Assembly: GCA_964509765.1 (NCBI GenBank)
Contig: CAZDYI010000147.1
Span: 1 to 6,772 of the forward strand
From: CAZDYI01 sp964509765
Lineage (GTDB): Bacteria; Pseudomonadota; Gammaproteobacteria; Tethybacterales; Tethybacteraceae
Direction of reading: 5' to 3'
DNA length: 6,772 nt
The position numbers and the translations under genes were made by a program. The notes beneath the pieces were generated by a model that worked only from the letters and a program-made list of their open reading frames with translations, ran no database searches and was not told the origin of the DNA. This document shows, in pieces, positions 1 through 4,197 of the stretch (position 1 is its first letter; each line of letters opens with the position of its first letter).

Positions 1-921
1 CGCTCCGTTCCAGATGATCGTCCCGGCGCCTTCGACCTCGGACAGCACGGCCTTGACCGTCTCGGGGCCGACGTCGCCGATGCAGTCCCCGGGGCGCACG
101 TCCTCGACCGCCCTGACGGAGGTGTCCTGCGAGTCGATCGAGGGCGCGACGACGACGTCCCTGGGGACGACCAGTTTTTTGCCGCGGTCCTTGAGCATTT
201 TCATGCAGGTGTCCGCCATGGACGGCTCTGCAAGGGACTTGCCGATCTCCAGTCCCTTCGCGAGCAGGAACGAGTTTGCGATCCCGCCCCCGACGACGAG
301 GCGGTCGGCCATGGCCGCAACGCGGTCGAGGACCGTGAGCTTGGTCGACACCTTTGCCCCCCCGACCACGGCAAGCAGCGGCCGGGCCGGGTCCTCCATC
401 GCCTTGCCGAGGGCTTCGACCTCGCGGGCGAGCAGGAGGCCCGCGCACCTTTCCTGCGCGGCCGCGGCAAGCGCGGAGGTGGACGCCTCCTCGCGGTGCG
501 CGGATGCGAATGCGTCCATCACGAACACGTCGCCGAGCGCGGCGTACCTCGCGGCGAGGGCAGGGTCGTTGGCCTTCTCGCCGGCGTTGAACCTGGTGTT
601 CTCCAGCAGCAGCACCTCGCCCGGCTTCGGGCGGGAAGCGCCGTCGAGGCCAGCGAGGCGCACGTCCGTGCCGAGCCTTTCCGACATCGCGGCAGCGACC
701 GGCGCGAGCGACTTGCCCTCGTCGAACACGCCCTCGGCCGGCCGGCCGAGGTGCGACATGACGACTGCGCCGGCGCCGGCTTCGAGGACCGCCCTGACCG
801 TGTCAAGGCTCGCGTCGATGCGGGTGGCGTCGGTTATCGCGCCGTCCGCCATCGGCACGTTCAGGTCGGACCTGACGAGCGCGATCCGGTCCCTGAGCTC
901 GACGTCCCCGAGGTTGCGCAT
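1..921 (-). CDS. pgk: Phosphoglycerate kinase, 3' end cut by window edge
   Basis: Pgk transfers the acyl phosphate of 1,3-bisphosphoglycerate to ADP in the cytoplasm, the first ATP-yielding step of glycolysis, and runs in reverse in gluconeogenesis. The visible 307 codons (of about 390 usual) cover the N-terminal domain and part of the C-terminal one. Family motifs seen in order are VRSDLNVP (residues 16-23, substrate-binding Asp and Asn), SHLGRP (56-61), LENTRFNAGEKAN, VMDAFASAHR, then VVGGAKVSTKLTVLD and VVGGGIANSF. The frame is still open at position 1, just after TIIWNGA; the nucleotide-binding Gly-Gly-Asp-Thr region lies outside. The ATG at 919-921 gives a normal N-terminus, but no good Shine-Dalgarno precedes it: the nearest AAGG is about 20 bases upstream. 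Translation may be coupled to gap, which ends 28 bases upstream. Identity is secure. Confidence 0.97.
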   Translation of the reverse strand, partial: MRNLGDVELRDRIALVRSDLNVPMADGAITDATRIDASLDTVRAVLEAGAGAVVMSHLGRPAEGVFDEGKSLAPVAAAMSERLGTDVRLAGLDGASRPKPGEVLLLENTRFNAGEKANDPALAARYAALGDVFVMDAFASAHREEASTSALAAAAQERCAGLLLAREVEALGKAMEDPARPLLAVVGGAKVSTKLTVLDRVAAMADRLVVGGGIANSFLLAKGLEIGKSLAEPSMADTCMKMLKDRGKKLVVPRDVVVAPSIDSQDTSVRAVEDVRPGDCIGDVGPETVKAVLSEVEGAGTIIWNGA

Positions 922-949
922 TGGCGGCTGGCTGTGCGGCCCGCCTTGC

Positions 950-1957
950 TCAGCCCGCCTTGGCGAGCGCCGCGGCTGTGTCGAGCATCCTGCAGGAGAA
1001 ACCCCACTCGTTGTCGTACCAGGACAGGACCTTGGCGTGCGTGCCGTTTGCGTCCACGCTCGTCTCGCCGGTGTCGAACACGCTCGAGGCCGTGCTGCCG
1101 TTGAAGTCCGACGAGACGAGCGGCTCCTCGCAGACCTCGAGGACGCCCTTGAGGCCTCCCGAGGCGGCCTTGCGCATCGCGTCGTTGATCTCGTCGGCCG
1201 AGGTCTTCCTCGAGGAGATGAAGGTCAGGTCGACCAGCGAGACGTTGCGCACCGGGACGCGGAGCGCGATGCCCGACAGCTTGCCCTGCAGCTCGGGTAT
1301 GACGAGCCCGATCGCGGACGCGGCGCCGGTCTTGGTCGGGATGATCGACTCGGCCGCGGCGCGCGCGCGGCGGTAGTCCTTGTGCGGACCGTCGAGCGTG
1401 ACCTGGTCGTTGGTGTAGGCGTGCACCGTGCTCATCCAGCCGGACTCGAGCCCGACGGATTCGCTGAGGACCTTGGCGACCGGAGCGAGGCAGTTCGTCG
1501 TGCACGAGGCGTTCGAGACCACCTTGTGCTCGCCGCCGAGGATCTCGTGGTTGATCCCGTACGCGACCGTCGCGTCGGCGCCGGAGCAGGGGGCCGAAAC
1601 CAGCACCTTGGGCGCGCCGGCTTCGAGGTGGGCCGCGGCCTTGTCGCGGCTCGCGAACACGCCGGTGCACTCCAGGACGACGTCGACCCCGAGGTCGCCC
1701 CAGCCGAGCTTCGTCGCGTCGCGCTCGGACGAGTACGCTATCCTCTCTCCGCCGACCACCAGCGCGTCGCCGTCGGCAGCGACATCGGCGCCGAAGCTGC
1801 CGTGCGTCGTGTCGTGCGCGAGCAGGTGCGCGGAGAGATTCGCGTCGCACAGGTCGTTGACCTTCGCGACCTTGATGTCGTGGCCGCCCTTCTGCAGGAC
1901 GCGGAGCACGCACCTGCCGATCCTTCCGAACCCGTTGATTCCTACCTTGACTGTCAT
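950..1957 (-). CDS. gap: Glyceraldehyde-3-phosphate dehydrogenase, type I, NAD-dependent
   Basis: This cytoplasmic enzyme oxidises and phosphorylates glyceraldehyde-3-phosphate to 1,3-bisphosphoglycerate with NAD+, supplying the substrate of the next gene's product. It has 335 residues, the normal size. The Rossmann motif GINGFGRIGR is at residues 6-15. VND at 33-35 supplies the Asp that normally selects NAD over NADP. The catalytic site is SNASCTTN with Cys152, and the partner His179 lies in STVHAYT. The C-terminal signature WYDNEWGFSCRM is intact. The ATG at 1955-1957 has a strong purine-rich ribosome site six bases upstream. Gap is the middle gene of the pyk-gap-pgk operon. The NAD preference is inferred from the Asp; the family call is not in doubt. 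Confidence 0.98.
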   Translation of the reverse strand: MTVKVGINGFGRIGRCVLRVLQKGGHDIKVAKVNDLCDANLSAHLLAHDTTHGSFGADVAADGDALVVGGERIAYSSERDATKLGWGDLGVDVVLECTGVFASRDKAAAHLEAGAPKVLVSAPCSGADATVAYGINHEILGGEHKVVSNASCTTNCLAPVAKVLSESVGLESGWMSTVHAYTNDQVTLDGPHKDYRRARAAAESIIPTKTGAASAIGLVIPELQGKLSGIALRVPVRNVSLVDLTFISSRKTSADEINDAMRKAASGGLKGVLEVCEEPLVSSDFNGSTASSVFDTGETSVDANGTHAKVLSWYDNEWGFSCRMLDTAAALAKAG

Positions 1958-1963
1958 GTGTCT

Positions 1964-1973
1964 TTCCTTCCTT
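1964..1973 (-). promoter_or_regulatory. Ribosome binding site of gap
   Basis: Read on the minus strand, AAGGAAGGAA lies six bases before the gap ATG. It contains a GGA core matching the 16S rRNA 3' end and is the clearest Shine-Dalgarno in the window. It fills much of the 34-base pyk-gap spacer, which shows no promoter or hairpin. Confidence 0.7.
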
Positions 1974-1991
1974 TGCTGCTGGTTTCTTCCG

Positions 1992-3422
1992 TCACTCCTC
2001 GCCTACGACGGCAAGGCGCAAGACGTTCGTCCGCCCCGGCTTGCCGAGCGGCAGGCCGGCGGTGACGATCATCCGGTCGCCGTCCTTGACGAAGCCGTAC
2101 TTGCTCGCGAGGCTAGACGCCTTGACGACCATGTCGTCGTTCGACGTCAGGTCCGGGGTCTTGATGCTGCGCACACCCCAGAACAGGGTCGCCATGCGCG
2201 CGGTAGACTCGAGCGGGGTCAGGCCGAGCAGCGGGCAGACCGGCCGCTGCCGCGAGGCCCGCATGGTCGTGTTGCCGGTCTTCGAGAACGAGACAATCGC
2301 GCTTGCCTGGACGACCTCGGCGACCTTGCACGCCGCGGCGACGAGGGCCGCAGAGGATGCCATCTCGAGCTCGAGCGACTCGCGCTCGATCGCGGCGCGG
2401 TACTCGGGGTCCTCCTCGGTGCTCGTGACAATTCGCCGCATGAACTCGACCGCCTCGGCCGGGTACTTGCCGCTCGCGCTCTCCGCCGAGAGCATCACCG
2501 CGTCCGTCCCGTCGTAAAGCGCAGTCGCGATGTCCGAGGCCTCCGCGCGGGTCGGGGTGGGGGAGTGGGTCATCGACTCGAGCATCTGCGTCGCGACGAT
2601 CACCGGGCGCGAGGCGGCGCGGCACTTCTTGATCATCCTCTTCTGCAGCGCGGGGACCTTCTCCTGGGAGATCTCGACGCCGAGGTCGCCCCGGGCGACC
2701 ATCACCGCGTCGCACTCCTCGAGTATCCCGTCGAAGTTGCGCACGGCCTCGGGCTTCTCGATCTTCGCGATCAGCCGCGCGCGGTCGCCGATGATCTCCT
2801 TGCCGCGCCTGAGGTCCTCGGCCCGCTGGACGAACGACATCGCGATCCAGTCGATGCCGGCCCCGAGCGCAAACTCGATGTCGCCGACGTCCTTGTCGCT
2901 CAGCGCGCTGATCGGTATGACCCGGTCGGGGTAGTTGAGCCCCTTGCGCGGCTTGAGCAGGCCGCCCTGCCTGACCTCGGTCTCGATCCTGTCGCCCGCG
3001 ACCTTCGTTATCGTCAGGCGGATGTTGCCGTCGTCGAGGAGCAGGTCGGTCCCGGGTTCCGCGACCTCGAACATCTCCGGGTGGGGGAGCTCGCACTCCG
3101 TCTCGTCGTTGGTCCCGCCGCCGAGCGTGAGGGCGTACGGCTTGCCGTCGACGAGCGGCACGCCCGCCTCGGGCAGCTCGCCGACGCGGAGCTTGGGCCC
3201 CTGCAGGTCGCCGATTATCCCGATCGGCCGGTCGAGCTCCTCCTCGACCTTGCGGATCAGCCGGACGACGAGCTCCTGGCGCTCGTGCGTGCCGTGCGAG
3301 AAGTTGATCCGGAACAGGTCCGCGCCGTTCGCGGCGAGCTCCGAGATCATCTCCTTGCTGTCGGACGCGGGCCCGAGGGTTGCGATAATCTTCGTCAGGT
3401 GGTGGAACTTGGGAGTCGTCAT
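1992..3422 (-). CDS. pyk: Pyruvate kinase
   Basis: Pyruvate kinase converts phosphoenolpyruvate and ADP to pyruvate and ATP, the last step of glycolysis. From ATG 3420-3422 the protein has 476 residues, close to the usual 470-480. Visible elements are TKIIATLGPAS near the N-terminus, RINFSHG (38-44, active-site Arg, Asn, Ser and His) and GDLQGPKLRVG (71-81) leading into the B domain. IAKIEKPEA has catalytic Lys220 and metal ligand Glu222; MVARGDLGVEI has Asp246. Next come VIVATQMLESM with Thr278 and the DGTDAVMLSAES stretch. The C-terminal domain contains SFSKTGNTT (378-386), where allosteric phosphate-binding loops lie in this family. MLSAESASGKYP resembles alphaproteobacterial enzymes (recall, not a search). 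An in-frame extension upstream has no family similarity and runs antisense to rsmE, so I chose the internal ATG. No Shine-Dalgarno is visible before it. It is the first gene of the operon. Confidence 0.97.
   Translation of the reverse strand: MTTPKFHHLTKIIATLGPASDSKEMISELAANGADLFRINFSHGTHERQELVVRLIRKVEEELDRPIGIIGDLQGPKLRVGELPEAGVPLVDGKPYALTLGGGTNDETECELPHPEMFEVAEPGTDLLLDDGNIRLTITKVAGDRIETEVRQGGLLKPRKGLNYPDRVIPISALSDKDVGDIEFALGAGIDWIAMSFVQRAEDLRRGKEIIGDRARLIAKIEKPEAVRNFDGILEECDAVMVARGDLGVEISQEKVPALQKRMIKKCRAASRPVIVATQMLESMTHSPTPTRAEASDIATALYDGTDAVMLSAESASGKYPAEAVEFMRRIVTSTEEDPEYRAAIERESLELEMASSAALVAAACKVAEVVQASAIVSFSKTGNTTMRASRQRPVCPLLGLTPLESTARMATLFWGVRSIKTPDLTSNDDMVVKASSLASKYGFVKDGDRMIVTAGLPLGKPGRTNVLRLAVVGEE
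3411..3415 (+). promoter_or_regulatory. Possible ribosome binding site of rsmE
   Basis: GGGAG stands five bases before the ATG at 3421 and supports that start over a GTG at 3475. It lies inside the first codons of pyk on the other strand, so its bases are also constrained by that protein. The match is short, so this is a modest call. Confidence 0.45.
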
Positions 3423-3423
3423 G
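3420..3423. other. Divergent start overlap: both ATGs in one CATG palindrome
   Basis: The pyk ATG on the minus strand uses 3422-3420 and the rsmE ATG on the plus strand uses 3421-3423. They share two bases within CATG. If both starts are right there is no intergenic region, and each promoter and leader must lie within the other gene's coding sequence. The pyk start is firmly set by homology; the rsmE start could instead be GTG at 3475. Confidence 0.7.
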
Positions 3424-4197
3424 TCTGAGGAACGGCCGCCGCGCGGGACGGGCAACGCCGAGGGCTGGCGCAGGGTGCGGCTATTGGTGCGCCCTCCCGA
3501 GGTGGAGCCGGGCTCGCACCGGCTCACCGCAACGCAGACCCATTATCTCACCACGGTGCTTCGGCTCAGGGACGGCGAGACGCTTTACCCCTTCGACGGC
3601 GAGGGCAGGGAGGCCGTGGCCAAGCTGCGCGAGGCTGGGTCCAGGCGCTGCTCGATCGAGGTCTCCGGGCCGAGCGGCTACGCGCCCGCGGACGCGGCCC
3701 TCAGGGTGCACGTGGGGCAGGGCATGACCGCGCGCAACAGGCTCGACGTCGCCGTCGAGAAGCTCACCGAGGCCGGAGCGGCGTCGATCACTCCGATAAC
3801 CGGCTTCGGCGGGCCGAAGTCCGACCGCCCCGCGGCCGCGGGGCGCTGGCGGCGCATATGCGAGTCCGCCACCGCCCAGTGCGGGCGGATGACCGTGCCG
3901 CGGATCGGCGAAGCCGCCGGGGTGGGCGAATGGAGCGCTCAACTTCCGCAGGGCTGCCTGAGGCTTTTCCTTTCGCCCGGGGCAGGGACGCGCCTGTCGG
4001 AGGCGGCAGGCGGGATCGGACCGGGCTCCGAGGTCGCGGTGCTCATCGGCCGCGCGTCCGGAACCGGCGCCGACGAGGACCGCCACGTTGAGGGCCTGGG
4101 GTTCGCCAAGGTCGGCCTGGGGGACAGGGTGCTGCGCGCCGAGACGGTCGGAGTCGTGGCCATGGGCGTGCTGCTTGCGGCCGCGGGGGAGTACTAG
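3421..4197 (+). CDS. rsmE: RsmE-family 16S rRNA (uracil-1498-N3)-methyltransferase, divergent
   Basis: RsmE methylates N3 of U1498 in the 16S rRNA decoding region, using S-adenosylmethionine bound in a C-terminal SPOUT trefoil knot. From ATG 3421 the product has 258 residues; from GTG 3475 it has 240, nearer the E. coli length. The N-terminal PUA-like domain shows HYLTTVLRLRDGETLYPFDG (41-60). The linker VEKLTEAGAASITPI (112-126) matches the family QKatELGv-IxPl segment. ATAQCGRMTVPRI (150-162) and VGLGDRVLRAETVGVVAM (231-248) are the typical knot motifs. Two conserved spots are altered. The GPEGG loop reads GRASG (210-214), and the ERS segment after the linker reads GFGGPKS. Spacing around both is normal, so these are substitutions, not a frameshift. 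Third-position G+C stays high back to ATG 3421, supporting that start. The family is clear; activity and exact target are inferred. Confidence 0.86.
   Translation: MSEERPPRGTGNAEGWRRVRLLVRPPEVEPGSHRLTATQTHYLTTVLRLRDGETLYPFDGEGREAVAKLREAGSRRCSIEVSGPSGYAPADAALRVHVGQGMTARNRLDVAVEKLTEAGAASITPITGFGGPKSDRPAAAGRWRRICESATAQCGRMTVPRIGEAAGVGEWSAQLPQGCLRLFLSPGAGTRLSEAAGGIGPGSEVAVLIGRASGTGADEDRHVEGLGFAKVGLGDRVLRAETVGVVAMGVLLAAAGEY
4194..4197. other. Convergent stop overlap: both TAGs in one CTAG palindrome
   Basis: The rsmE stop TAG is 4195-4197 on the plus strand; the gyrA stop TAG is 4196-4194 on the minus strand. The two coding regions overlap by exactly these four bases. No hairpin with a T-run is seen on either side, so any terminator lies inside the opposing gene or is factor-dependent. 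Confidence 0.95.

Noticed and set aside
14..2065. 683-codon plus-strand open frame antisense to pgk and gap
   Set aside because: It crosses two clearly recognisable minus-strand genes and its translation is Arg/Ala/Ser/Val-rich with no family motif. Long antisense frames are expected in G+C-rich coding DNA.
3384..3389. GATAAT as a -10 box for rsmE on the plus strand
   Set aside because: A five-of-six match, but no acceptable -35 at 16-18 bases (TCGGAC at 17), and the bases encode the conserved pyk KIIAT segment.
2935..3420. N-terminal extension of rsmE upstream of ATG 3421
   Set aside because: The frame is open but antisense to pyk, and it adds 162 residues unlike any RsmE domain.
1428..3428. 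666-codon plus-strand open frame antisense to gap and pyk
   Set aside because: Same artefact: low-complexity translation with no motif, opposite two genes with intact catalytic signatures.
4040..4070. Frameshift as the cause of the GRASG loop in RsmE
   Set aside because: Distances to the flanking family motifs are exact and the other frames do not restore GPEGG, so this looks like substitution.
3481..4086. 201-codon minus-strand frame antisense to rsmE
   Set aside because: The plus strand carries the RsmE knot motifs; this translation has none.
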